From Adiantum capillus-veneris (taxonomy: Eukaryota; Streptophyta; Polypodiopsida; Polypodiales; Pteridaceae): 64,000 bases of DNA. The notes below the pieces were generated by a model. It was not told the DNA's origin and searched no databases. It saw only the letters and a list, made by a program, of their open reading frames with translations. The DNA is taken from contig CM043962.1 in assembly GCA_014529385.2 (NCBI GenBank), positions 48,822,098 through 48,886,097 of the forward strand, written 5' to 3'. The position numbers and the translations under genes were made by a program. Positions 10,785 to 22,094 of this stretch are shown piece by piece; position 1 is the stretch's first letter; the number at the start of each line of letters is the position of its first letter.

Positions 10785-11128
10785 AGCAAATGTACAAAAT
10801 GTTAAAAATGAACAAAGTTTTTGTCTTATAAGACTCTCTTTTTCTTTATTGTGCACAAAAATGAACTAGTATGCATGCTTAGATCAAGTTTGCGGAGACG
10901 ACGTCTCCCAAACACCAAGTAGATCTTGTCACTCTACTATGGAAGATTGATAGGACTAATGTGCATACATGCTTGCGGCAGCCTCAGGCTCTCAAGCGCC
11001 AAATGGATTAGGCATCCATTGTGGAATGATGTCGTAGGGTAACATAGGGATCCTCTACCCGCTAAGTAAAAGACTAATGAATATGCTTTATCTTCTCTAC
11101 CCCATAGCCGAGGACGACTATGATTTCA

Positions 11129-11138
11129 AGAGAGAGGT
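11129..11138 (+). other. Polypurine tract of the gypsy element
   Basis: AAGAGAGAGG directly precedes the 3' LTR start TGTCATAATAATC at 11141, the expected plus-strand primer position. Confidence 0.7.
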
Positions 11139-11140
11139 AA

Positions 11141-12727
11141 TGTCATAATAATCAATATCTAATTCTCCTAAATGATTTTCTCATGTTAAACTGATCATTC
11201 AATATGGGGAAGTGCCAGGGGAGAAAAAGCTAGAATATTGGTTAAGCTAGCAGACCGGCCAAAGTAGGGATCCAAAGGAGGGAAAATAGGGATCCAAAGG
11301 GGGGGCCATCTGCAAAAGATCCATGTGCAACAATGGGCTTAAAAGACCCTAGGTTCAGCCCATTAAGACTTCCAAAATGCTAAGGTTCCAAAATTCAAAG
11401 GTTGTGTCCAAAGGTCAAGCATGGGGGGAATTGGATGCTTTGTGTGTCCCAAAAGTTTTTACAAATCCCTACATAGGAGGGGGCGAGCCTTGGGAGTAGG
11501 GGATGAGAGAGAAACTTGCACACACACACATAGAAGCTCCCTTTACACAAATGGAATGAGGGACACATGTCAGCTCCCTAGGCCAGATGCCCACAAGGTG
11601 TACCCAATTCCTATTGGATGGCCTTGGAGGTGGACCAATGAGAATTAGAATAGAGTAAATCTAGTTTAATTAATTTAAAAACACTTAATAAAAGAACCAA
11701 TGAGAATTAAGCTCTCTAGAAGACTATTGGACAGTCTCCCAAGGGATCCAATGAGCATTCAACAACCCAATGGCTTGCCTGATTCCTATTGGCCAGGAGG
11801 CAAAGGGGTCCAATGAGATTTTAGGTGCATTTATTAATTACATAAAGCTCTCACAAAAGTGGAAAGGGGGACACATGTCAGAAGGCTATCACTTATACTG
11901 CTTAATTATCATTGGCTAGCCCTAGGGAGGTCCAATGAGAGTGGAGCATGAGCAAATAGCAAGAGGGGTCGACCAAGAGAGAGAGGGGGCTGATTTTTGC
12001 AAGGCATTATCACACACACACTCACACAATCTCATGTGTGAAGTAAAGAAGACTCTCTCTCCTTCTCAAGATTTAATGGAAAGCTTACCACCTACTCCAA
12101 GCTTGTGAGAATGGAGGCCTACACCAACAACTCTTAGCTTTGTGATGCAAATCCAACCAAGAGCCAAGCTTCAATGCATGCTCATCTCCTCTACCATGCT
12201 AATTTCTAAGCTAAGCTATGCTAATATGAGTGATTATGTGAGGAGATGTACATCTTTCTCATAAGACTACTCCTTCTTCCTCTCAATCTACTCTCATACC
12301 CTGCTATCTCTCACCATCTTCGAAGGTGTGTGAGGTCTTGGGTCTGAGATCGGAGAGAATTGATGTTGTGTTTGATAAGTGTTTTGCTTAGTGCATGAAG
12401 CTTTCATCTTCATTGCACTAGCTAGTCTTGAAGGAACACAAAGAATTGTATTGTACAATGTCTCTCTTGATGGGAGAAACCATAATACAAAGCCTTTTGG
12501 AGGGGGGACCGGCTCCATGCAAATCCGGTCCTCAACTATTGTCAATAGCTGAATTTCTCTCTCTTTTGAAAGTATTGTTCATGCTATCTAACTAGGTGTT
12601 ATGCTTTTTTGTTGCTCTCTCCACCCAAGCACTCTTGTAATTCTCATTAGGAATCTATTGTAATGAAATGCCCACTATGTTCATGCTAATTTCCGCTACA
12701 CACAAGTTTTTAGGCCATTAAATGTTA
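11141..12727 (+). repeat. 3' LTR of the gypsy element
   Basis: Starts TGTCATAATA after the purine tract. The right end matches the 5' LTR up to aaatgtta, but the final CA is changed (ttaaa), where an inverted LTR fragment abuts. Length about 1,587 bp. Confidence 0.88.
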
Positions 12728-13056
12728 AAAACCCTAAGGTCTTTAAGCTCAATTAGATACACGTTGATCTTTGATAGACTATCTCCTTTTGGACCCCTAT
12801 TGAGATGTAACCATCTCGCCTCTTGGTCCCCTGCTGAGATAAGTCTAGAAGCACTTATTGCACATTGCTCTTTGGTAGAGTGTCTCCTTTTGGACCCCTA
12901 TTGAGGTGCAACCATCTCCCTTTTTTGTCCCTTGCTGAGATAGTTTTAGAAGCACATGTCTCTATTCTAACTCTTGTTCCCATTTATTCTCCCACATTAA
13001 ATGATCAGTTTAATATGAGAAAATCATTTGGGTTAGCTAGATATTAGATTTTATGA
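12728..13056 (-). repeat. Inverted 5' fragment of a related gypsy LTR
   Basis: Read on the minus strand from 13056 it starts TGTCATAAAATCTAATATC and runs parallel to the plus-strand LTR that starts at 13064. It is cut off at 12728 by the 3' LTR of the gypsy element. The two LTR starts face away from each other across 7 bp (AGGTAA region). Confidence 0.85.
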
Positions 13057-14084
13057 CAGGTAATGTCATAAAAACTAATATCTAACTAGCCCAAATGATT
13101 TTCTCATATTGAAATGATCATTTAATGTGGGAGAATAAATGAGAAAAACGTTTAGAATATAGACATGTGCTTTTAGATTTATCTCAGTACGGGACCAAAG
13201 GCAATGGGTCCAAATGGGAGATGGTCTAGCAAAGAGCAATGCCAGCTAATGGAGCTTAAAAAACCTTAGGGTTAGCTTCATTAAATACCTCCAAAGGTTA
13301 ATGTTAAAAGTCTTTAGACCTAGGACCTTAGGCAAGCTAGGGCTGAACTTGAGGTGGGAACCCGGCCCAAGCTTGAGGTGCTTTTCGTGCTTGATGACTG
13401 AGGAGATGTGAGATGCTTATCGTGCTTGCTGACTAAGGTGCTTGAGGTACTTTCCATGTTTATGGGACTAGGGGCTTGAGGAGTTTGAAGTCAACAAGGT
13501 CCTACAAAGAGGGGGGAAAGCCTACAAGCTAGGGGCATGAGAGAGCACACAAAAACACACTCACTCAAGGCAAGCCCAAGCCACAAGAGGAAACAAGGAC
13601 ATATGTCAAGTTCCTCCCCACGTTGCCGTCATGGAGTGCTTGAATCCTATTGGCTAGGCTTAAAAGGGGTCCAATGAGATTTTAGTTTAATCAAACAATT
13701 ATCTAGGTATTATCAATCCCTCTCTCTCAAAGAGGTAAGGAGGACACTTGTCCAAAGACTACCCATGTTGCTTGAAATGCATTGTGCATGTGATTGGCTA
13801 GGCTTAAAGGGTTCCAATGAGCTTCAAGCTTGAGCTATAAGGAGGGGTCGACCAAAGCAAGTAAGGGGGGTGCTTGGGGGATATACTCCCTCTCACATGC
13901 ACTCACTTTCTCTCATTATCACTTTGTGAAAGGGCAAGAGTCCATCTCCTTCTCCAAGCTTGAGAAGTTGAGAGCCTACACCAACACTCTTGGCTATGGA
14001 ATGCAAATCCAACCAAGATCCATGCTTCAATGCTATGCTAGCCATCTTCTTCATCTCCATTACTATGCTACTATGCTATGTTAA

Positions 14085-15319
14085 CACTTTTATGTCCTTG
14101 GACACTCTTGTGTCCTGTTAAGTGACCATTTTGCTTGAATTATTTGAAGAGTACGAAAAAGAATTTCTAGGTACTATATATCCACAAATTTGCCTTATGA
14201 GCTGAAAAAAACTTGACTTTTTTTTGGAGTATTGATCTCACGATCAACCTTACTCTTGCACAACATTTTTGAACCTAAACTGTGTGAAAAATCGCGTTCT
14301 GTTTTTGGCTTTTTTTCAATTTTTGGCAATTATATCACTCTAAACTTCATGTTTGTGAGGTTTAGATGGCTAGAGGTTAGGCCTTCATAGTTCTCAACAT
14401 GTTTTGATGCTTGTAGGGAGAGCTAAGTGTTAAAATTGAAAGTTATGACCAACTTACAAGAATTGCATAATCCTGTTTTTTTGGCCAAAATTAGCACTTT
14501 TATGATTTTTTTGGTGGGTTTCTTGATATCCAAATTCAATTTTGATTGTGTAAGTGTAATGTATAACATAAAACTAATCTTCCTTGAGTTTTGGGGGACC
14601 TAATATACTATATAGCATAGTATATGATGATGGTTGAGTTTTTTGATTGCTGAAGAATACGATACATTTTAGAGTAGCAAGTATAACTTCTCAATATTGC
14701 TAGTTTCTTAGGCCAATTGTGTGTATTTTTTAGTTAGTAACCATATCTAATCATAGACTACAAACTTGGCTAGATATTGAGTAGTTTCTATGGGTTTCTA
14801 GAGGTCATAATGCTAAACCCAGTTTTTTCATGTTTGTTGTATTTAGCACTTTATCATTGCCCCCAAGGTTCCACTTATGTATATAGTATCTGTATTGAGC
14901 GTGACTATAGAAACTTTGATGATAGGTCCGCAGAATGGCAAAAATGTAACTTTTTTGTACCTATTTTTTTTGCCCAAAAACAATTAGTGAGGAAAAAGCA
15001 ACCATATGTTTTGATCACCAACCCATTGAAGTTAACGGGGCATTTTATCTCATGTCCTACAAAAATCCTTATTTATATGCAATCAACCGTAAGAAATTGC
15101 TGTTTTTGGCAAAATGCACTGGTCCATCAACTTTGGAGGCTTGTAGTGACCAAGGGATGAGAAAACTTACAAGTTTCTCATTTTTCCATAAGTAGTAGTT
15201 CTTGAACTATAAGCTCATGAAAGGAGTTTTCAAAATGAGTGGATCTACTATGGTTTTGGAATTTTTTTCCAAAACCCTGAAAGGACACTTTTGTGTCCTG
15301 TTAGGTTACCATTCTAGTG
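14085..15319 (+). mobile_element. TTAA-flanked terminal-inverted-repeat element, copy A
   Basis: Flanked by TTAA (14081-14084 and 15320-15323) and homologous over its length, in opposite orientation, to 17867-19205. The right end is GTTACCATTCTAGTG. The left end lacks the first 19 bp of the terminus seen in copy B, apparently lost between two CACT repeats. Near-palindromes of the GGACACTTTTGTGTCC type sit just inside both ends. No transposase is recognisable in its short open frames. TTAA duplication is the mark of piggyBac-type DNA transposons, so a non-autonomous member is the best guess, not proven. Confidence 0.7.
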
Positions 15320-15633
15320 TTAAGCTAGGACACTACTTCTTTCTTGTATGTTACTTCTTCTTCCTCTTCCCTTCCCTCACTTCTTGCTAGCTCTCTCCAC
15401 CTTTGAAGGTGTTTGAGGTCTTGGGATTGAGGCCGGGGACAAGTTAATGCTTTGGTAAGATAGTTGAGGGCATAATCTTGGTGCATGAAGCTTTCCATCT
15501 TTATTTCACCAATGAGGTCTCAAGGAACACAGATATTGTATTGTATCAAGTCTCTCTACATGGGATAATCTATAATACAAAAGCCTTTTGGAGGAGGGAC
15601 CGGCTCCAAGTAAATCTATTCCTCAACCATTGT

Positions 15634-15638
<5 letters not shown>

Positions 15639-15700
<62 letters not shown>

Positions 15701-15718
15701 CACACACACACACACACA
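15639..15718 (+). repeat. (CT)n followed by (CA)n
   Basis: About 58 bp of CT then about 20 bp of CA, inside the 3' part of the solo LTR where other copies have only short CT runs. Confidence 0.95.
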
Positions 15719-15870
15719 TGTTGGTCATGCCAAGCTAATTAGGTGTGATGTTCATTTTGCTGCTTTCAATCTAGTACTCTTCTTATGCTCCTTAAAAAAC
15801 CCTCTTAAAGGAAATGTTCACTACTGTTATTTAAATTCCGCTACTATCAATGTAGTCATATTCCATTACA

Positions 15871-16454
15871 CAAGGAGGGTGGTAATCTATCCATGTCAAA
15901 ATCATGCAGCTTGAACTAAGCTATCATCTGTGCATACCAACAAGAGGTGTCTCCTTGTGAGGCAAGCTGTCAAGAAGACTCCAAAGGTAGATGGGCATAT
16001 TTGTCTCTAGAGAGATTCCATATACTGTATATGAAAAAAATGGATCTGGTAAGTGCCTCAGTGACCAATGGGGGAGTAGCGTGCTCTACACGGATAATAT
16101 CATGCAATACAGAGGCCTTGGCCCTAATCATCCGAGAAATCATAGAGACCAAAGGCCTCTCCATGCACTTTTATCCATCAGTACTGCTAGCCCGGTTATG
16201 GTGGTCCATTGATGGTCCCCCATATTTGCACCCCATAAAGCATAGCTAATGGGACCAAAGTGTTGAAAAGCACCCCAAAAAGCATAGCTGATGTGACCAA
16301 AGTGTTGAAAAGCCATAATTTTATTTGAGGTTCCTAAAACTGAACCTTCGAACACATCCTCTCCATCTTCCCTAAAGCCACATACGCTCTCGTTAGGCTA
16401 GTCTCTAATGCTCTCCTCAAAGAAAAAAAGTGGGCCACTAAAGACCACACCGAG
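15871..16454. other. No gene recognised; short tandem duplication
   Basis: No frame here is convincing. Around 16235-16312 a unit of about 38 bp (aaagcatagct, gaccaaagtgttgaaaag) occurs twice in tandem with a few changes. Confidence 0.5.
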
Positions 16455-16805
16455 TGTAATGGAAATGGCCTATTAACTTTGAGAGTAGCGAAAATTAGAG
16501 ATAACACTTTTATGGAATTACGTTGTGAGCATAAAGGGTGAACTTAATTGATGGTAGCAACATAGACATAGCATTTAGTTAACTTGGCATGAACAATACT
16601 TCTGCAAGAGAGAGAGTTTAGAGAACATGACAACAGTTGAGGACCGGATTTATGTGGAGCCGCGATCCCCCCCTCCAATAGGCATTTGTATTTTAGTTTC
16701 TCCCATCAAGAGAGACTTGGTACAATACAATCTTTGTGTTCTTTTGACCCATGTGATGCTATGAAGATGGAAAGCTTCATGCATCACTAGCATAACACAT
16801 TAGGA
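16455..16805 (-). repeat. 3' portion of a gypsy-family LTR, minus orientation
   Basis: Its reverse complement shows gcatgaagctttccatcttc, gggagaaac, cggtcctcaac and the LTR end CATTTCCATTACA, matching the 3' part of the LTR ending at 15870. Confidence 0.75.
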
Positions 16806-17394
16806 GAAATATGGACTTTGCATGGGCCTTGTAAGGAATCTTAATTTTTAGGGATTAAGACTAATGTTGTGTAAGGTTAAGGGGATAAGGGCATTCAAGA
16901 ATCTAGTTTTGAGTAGGCTTTTCTAGCCTTTTTTTTAGACATATGTAGGATGTGGACCTAGGAGGTCACTTTCTCTCTCTAGCTTTTTGAAAGTGAAGGG
17001 AGTAAAGGGGTGTGGCCACATCAGCAAAAACATGGGTCACTACGAGCCCAAATTTGATTTTTAAACTTACTTTTTACTTAAAATTCCCCCCCAACATATA
17101 TACATATGAAAAAATCATTTTTTGATCTTTTTTTTAAACCTACAAGCATTGAAAATCCACTTTTTCAAACCCCCCCCCCCCCCCCCCCCCCCCTCCGCCC
17201 CCCCAAAAAAAAAACCTTTTTTCTATCCTCCTCTCTCCCTCCCTACCCCCTTCTCTCCTCCTTCCCCCTTCTCTTCTCCTTCTCCCTTCTCTCTCCCTCT
17301 CCCGCCCTGCTCCTTTCTCTCCTCCCATGTTCCTCCCCCTCCCTCCCCCCTCTCTCTTTTCATCCTTTGCTTCCTCACGCAACAACTGCCATGG
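16806..17394. other. Unassigned; poly(C) and CT-rich tract
   Basis: Holds a run of about 30 C near 17170-17203, then A-rich and CT-rich sequence to about 17370. The proline/serine-rich translations here are by-products of low complexity. Confidence 0.6.
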
Positions 17395-17524
17395 TGCTCA
17401 CGGGCATCACAAATCGTATGCCTCCACCACTATGTACTCCACATAACAAAAGCATACATGTTTGCTTGTCGGTGGCGTTTGCACCGAAGTCCGCATGTGA
17501 GGGTGAGCAAAGGTCATCCCAGGA

Positions 17525-19395
17525 ATGTCGTACCGTCTGGTGAGACCAATGTTGATGGTTCTTCAATATCTTGGGAGGGGAGAAGTAGGCTTGTTAGGCT
17601 ATTTCAATTGGATGTGTATGGGTGCATGGGCATCTTTGTATTCGTGGATGCACCAATGTCAAGCTCTTCAACTCAAAATAGCGGCATTACAAGAAAGTAT
17701 TGCCTCGTCAAAGAGGGAGGTTGAAACTCTCCAACATTTGCAAGAAAAGGATGTGTACATTATGAAGCTTGCCAATACCATCACATATTTTAAAGAAACA
17801 CCCCTTGGTGCAAGGTAACAATATACTTCTTACTTTTGGTCGCGTTCTTCTTATCATAGACTTTAACACTAGAATGGTAACCTAACAGGACATAAAAGTG
17901 TCCTTTCAGGGTTTTGGGAAAAATTTCCAAAACCATATTAGATCCACTCATTTTGGAAAATCCTTTCATGAGCTTATAGTTCAATAACTACTACATATGG
18001 AAAAAATGAGAAACTTGTAATTTTTCTCATCCCTTGGTCACTACAAGCCTCCAAAGTTGATGGACCAGTGCATTTTGCCCAAAACAGCAATTTCTTACGG
18101 TTGATTTCATATAAATAAGAGTGGGGATTTTTGCAGGACATGAGATAAAATGCCCCGTTAACTTCAATGGGTTGGTGACCAAAACATATGGTTGCTTTTA
18201 CCTCACTATTTTTTTTTGGGCAAAAAAAAAAGGTACAAAAAAGTTGCATTTTTGCCATTCTGCGGACCTATTATCAAAGTTTCTATAGTCACGCTCAATA
18301 CAGATACTATATACATGTTTTCTTAGTTCCCTTTGGGCCTTTGGATTAAAAAGGAGCCATGGAGCATGTCAAAAGGATAATGGATCTCTTACAATTGGAA
18401 CCTTGGGGGCAATGATAAAGTGCTAAATACAGCAAACATAAAAAAACTGGGTTTAGCATTATGACCTCTAGAAACCCATAGAAACTACTCAATATCTAGC
18501 CAAGTTTGTATTCTATGATTAGATATGTTTACTACCTACAAAATACACACAATTGGCCTAAGAAACTAGCAATATTGAGAAAGTTATACTTGCTACTCTA
18601 AAATGTATCGTATTATTCAGCAATCAAAAAACTCAACCATCATCATATACTATGCTATATAGCATATTAGGTCCCCCAAAACTCAAGGAAGTTTAGATTT
18701 ATGTTATATATTACACTTACACAATCAAAATTGAATTTGGATATCAAGAAAGCCCCCCAAAAAATCATAAAAGTGCTAATTTTGGCCAAAAAACAGGATT
18801 ATGCAATTCTTGTAAATTGGTCATAACTTTCAATTTTAACACTTAGCTCTCCCTACAAGCATCAAAACATGTTGAGAACTGTGAAGGCCTAACCTCTAGC
18901 CATCTAAACCTCACAAACATGAAGTTTAGAGTGGTATAGTTACCAAAAATTGAAAAAAAAACCAAAAACAGGACCCGTTTTTTCACACAGTTTACATTCA
19001 AAAATGTTGTGCAAGAGTAAGGTTAATGGTGAGATGGATACTCCAAAAAAAATGCTAAGTTTTTTTCAGCTCATAAGGCAACTTTGTGGATATATAGCAC
19101 CTAGAAATCCATTCTCATACTCTTCAAATAATTCAAGCAAAATGGTCACTTAACAGGACACAAAAGTGTCCAAGGACATAAAAGTGTCATGTTACCATTC
19201 TAGTGTTAAAGTCTAAGGTGTTGCCTCTACTTGTTTTGTAGTGCTTGGCAGCACAAAGGTTGCTTTTGTGCACAAATAGTGAAAGTCTGTAGGTTAGAGA
19301 GGTCAAGTGTCACCACTTTTCCTCTAAAACAACCTTCTTTGTTACATCTTGCAAGTAGGTGCTTCAAATCCATGCTTATTAGAGGTGGGTAATCT
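17525..19395 (+). CDS. Possible host gene with a TTAA element in its intron; family unknown
   Basis: A frame from ATG 17525 (MSYRLVRPMLMVL) includes a predicted coiled-coil stretch (ALQLKIAALQESIASSKREV, then LQHLQEKDVYIMKL). It ends at a possible donor gtaaca at 17816. The next candidate acceptor, ttgttttgtag near 19230, restores an open frame reading SAWQHKGCFCAQIVKVC and LKQPSLLHLASRCF to a stop near 19395. The intron would be about 1.4 kb, of which 1,339 bp is TTAA element copy B. I do not recognise the protein. Evidence is only the in-frame joining across a GT...AG pair and the heptad-like repeat. It could be chance. Confidence 0.3.
17867..19205 (-). mobile_element. TTAA-flanked terminal-inverted-repeat element, copy B
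   Basis: 1,339 bp with perfect outer inverted repeats CACTAGAATGGTAAC and GTTACCATTCTAGTG, flanked by TTAA (17863-17866, 19206-19209). It is the inverted homologue of 14085-15319 and holds about 95 bp near 18315-18410 that copy A lacks. With the element and one TTAA removed, the site reads TAGACTTTAAAGTCTA, a 16-bp palindrome. No transposase seen. Possibly a non-autonomous piggyBac-type element. Confidence 0.75.
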
Positions 19396-20517
19396 CATCC
19401 TAATGCATATTTTAGGATTATTAGATGGAAATACTTGCAAATTTGTACATCATATACTTAACAAGTGTCTTTATTATACAGCTTGCAAATGTTTAATTCA
19501 TACATGTTTTTGTTTGAAGAACATGTCTCTAACGCGTCATGATACAAGGTGACCTCTTACTATGCTGGTTGAGTGGCGTTGTTTGCAAGAATGGCTCAAG
19601 GAACTGGCATAACACGAAGCTTTTACGATGACAACACACCCTTTCCTAACATAAGGGAACCTCTACCAAATATATTTTTATGTGATAGGGCACTCCATGA
19701 GCATACCATGTCATGGAATGGATGTAAGAACTATGACCGCACTGCCCCTTGGAAGTTGTTCATGAATGTATTTTGACATGTAAGAGCACTCTAGGTCTAC
19801 CATATTTTAGATTCTCTGATAAGTTAAATAAGATTTGTAGTCACTTAAGTGTAATTTGTTTTTGTTTGGTAAGATTGTACATGAGAAGGCATGATAAAGT
19901 ACAAGAGATCTTGACGGAATAAACCACGATGAGATTCCTACCATGCACTTGTGACACCATACCTCTCCTTGGGAACCCTTTGATTTCTATCGTTGTTGAA
20001 GTCCAAGGGAAGCCTATTTTAAATTTTTAGCAATATTTTTTTTTTGAAGGAAATTTTGGTTATTTTAAAGTTTGTACACAGTCTAGGAGTTCATTTTGAT
20101 TGTTTTCCTTCAGTTTCAAATTTTGACCGAGGGCACTTCTTGGAAGCCACTTTTGAAGGTGTTAGGACGAGATTTTTGGAAGTTTTATATGTTGAAAATA
20201 CAGTCCTTAACACAATAAAAAACATTGGTTCTTTGAGTATTTTAAGATTCCATGGTTTTAATGCTCGTTGGAGCCCGTAGATTAAGGAAAAAGTAAGAAA
20301 TGTTTGTTTTACATCATTTTTTAAGAAATTGCCAACTTGCACGTTGATCTTTGGAGAATCCGAGCAAGATATGATTTTTTTGTATCACAATCGAAGAGCG
20401 CGATGAGATGAACAAATTCATGTAAGACAAGCCCATACAGATTCGGAGCCGATCGGAAGCTAGAAGCTGTTGAAAACAGCCTAAAAGTTCAACATTTGTA
20501 TCATGCTCATACACAAT
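19396..20517. other. Unassigned, short open frames only
   Basis: Several 60-80 residue frames (for example at 19573 and 20044) show no known motif and no consistent splice pattern. AT-rich. Confidence 0.5.
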
Positions 20518-20685
20518 AATTTTGCATTTTTTTCCATGTAAAGGCCCCCGGGGCCCCCAACAAGAGTGGCCACAAGGGCGCACAAAATGCCCATCCAAAA
20601 GCCCTAGATGGGCATTTCGCACGCCCTTGTGGCCACTCTTGTTGAGGGCTCTGGGGGCCTTTACAGGGCAAAAATTTGCAAAATC
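20518..20685. repeat. Long near-perfect hairpin (76-bp arms, about 15-bp loop)
   Basis: Left arm 20518-20593 and right arm 20609-20685 are reverse complements with few mismatches. Core pairs include GTAAAGGCCCCC with GGGGGCCTTTAC, AACAAGAGTGGCCACAAGGG with CCCTTGTGGCCACTCTTGTT, and ATGCCCA with TGGGCAT. The arms are GC-rich in AT-rich surroundings. It could be a miRNA/siRNA precursor or a small foldback/MITE element. No TATA-type promoter is obvious upstream. Confidence 0.85.
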
Positions 20686-20699
20686 ATCTAGAGATTCAT

Positions 20700-22094
20700 A
20701 TACACTTGAGTATTTGTGTGTCTATGACACTAGAGAAGATAGTAGTACTATATGGATGGCTTTTCTAAGAGCTCCTAGAGAGTAGCTATTGGTTCAAGAT
20801 TCTACAAAATTATACTATTCTTATCAAAATCTTTTAACATGGTAGTGAAAGGTTCCTCATGGAACAAAAATAGAGTGATTTCCATCTCTGCACATGGTTG
20901 CTTGCTCATGTTCTCTGAAAAAAAGTTGACTATGTAAGTAAACAACAAATTATCTAAGCACAAAGTTATAAAGTACAAAATGATATCATTTTAATAATCT
21001 AATTGAAAACTATACAAAAAATAAATTATAAGAAAAATCTTTGATGACTCTCCATAGACAACATAACTTACTTGCATTGTGAGACTCAATCACATGCTAC
21101 ACAACTATACATAGCGCACCAAAGCCATCAACAAAATAGCACCACCCAGTGTTATGAGGTGTGAAGCTTAGACATTGAAAGCCATAAAGAGGTTTATTCT
21201 CTCCAGCATAATAAACTTAAAGATGGAGATGATGTTAAGCTTTGAATGTAAGCGACAAGGGTAGTTTTCTTACCATTCTATCTTTATGTTGGATATGAAC
21301 CCTTGCAATGTCCACGCACTATTCACACCTCCTATTGTTGTGGTATGCAAGTCATGTGAGCTCATACTTTGGCCACTTTTGAGAGTAGAGGTTTCCATGT
21401 AGTGTGAGTGAATGAAAGTAGAAGGAGTAGAATCTTGTTTCATGTTGTAATGGAGGTGAGAGAAGGGAGAGGAGCTAGCTTAGTATGAAACTATGTGGTG
21501 GGCAAGGGGAAGAGATGGGAGAGGAGCTTACTTGGTGCTACAATGGATGTGGGAGAAAGCTAGGAGAGAGATAATTTTTGACTATAGGGGGTGCATGTGG
21601 TTGTTGCAGTAAAGGAGAGCTTGGAAAAGGGTTTGTAGAGAGAGAAAATCACTTTTTAGCTATAGAATAGGTTTGGAAAGACTTTGGAGGGTGGAAAATG
21701 ATCTTTTGAATTTTTTGGATTTTTTAGTGCACGTTTTTTACTTTTGGAGGTCAAAAATACTTTTTTGACCATGAAATAGGTTTGGGGACCTTTTAAGGAG
21801 GGAAAACTTGAAATTTGATTTTTTTTAGTGTACTTTTAAATCCGGGCCAAAAAGTGGGGGAAAAGAGGTCAAAGTGGTCACCCCCCCCCCCCAATCCCTT
21901 TCCCCTAGCCACCACCCTTACCTTCTCACTACGTAAGAGGCCATTAAGAGGTGTAAAGCTACCTTGTCCCCCTACTTTTTTGAGGGTATAAAGTGTGTCC
22001 ACCACCCTCTTCCTATTGGCTGGCCTATAATTAACCTTAATCCCAAAGGGCCCCTAGAAGGTTCATAGTTTTCCTGATGAACTTTGTAAAAAAC
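20700..22094. other. Unassigned; contains a poly(C) run near 21882
   Basis: No coding sequence recognised. A run of about 12 C near 21880-21892 and G/T-rich low-complexity stretches. The right end passes into a minus-strand gypsy LTR fragment. Confidence 0.5.

Larger units (their letters stand above)
4819..12727 (+). mobile_element. Degenerate chromodomain Ty3/gypsy LTR retrotransposon
   Basis: Order: partial 5' LTR, Met-tRNA PBS, gag with CCHC knuckle, protease, RT, RNase H, integrase, chromodomain, purine tract, 3' LTR. Protease-RT-integrase order and the C-terminal chromodomain place it among Ty3/gypsy chromoviruses. The 5' LTR lacks about its first 960 bp. By hand I count roughly 15 differences over the shared 628 bp of the two LTRs (about 97-98% identity), so the insertion is moderately old. 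Coding parts carry several stops and at least three frameshifts. No target duplication can be tested because the 5' terminus is gone. Confidence 0.92.
13064..15870 (+). mobile_element. Solo LTR of the gypsy family, interrupted by a TTAA element and (CT)n
   Basis: Starts TGTCATAAAAAC and ends TTCCATTACA. Without the 14085-15319 insertion it is about 1.5 kb, close to the 1,587-bp 3' LTR at 11141-12727, and the internal order of motifs is the same (ggggtcgaccaa, agcctacaccaac, gtgcatgaagctttc, gaccggctcc). No PBS, gag or pol follows, so it is read as a solo LTR. A 5-bp target duplication is not evident (GGTAA left, CAAGG right). Confidence 0.75.

Noticed and set aside
17122..17724. Proline-rich 200-residue protein
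   Set aside because: Derived from a poly(C) and CT-rich tract; no conserved motif.
17867..19205. CACTA-superfamily transposon, because the ends read CACTAG
   Set aside because: CACTA elements make 3-bp target duplications. Here both copies are flanked by TTAA and no 3-bp repeat fits.
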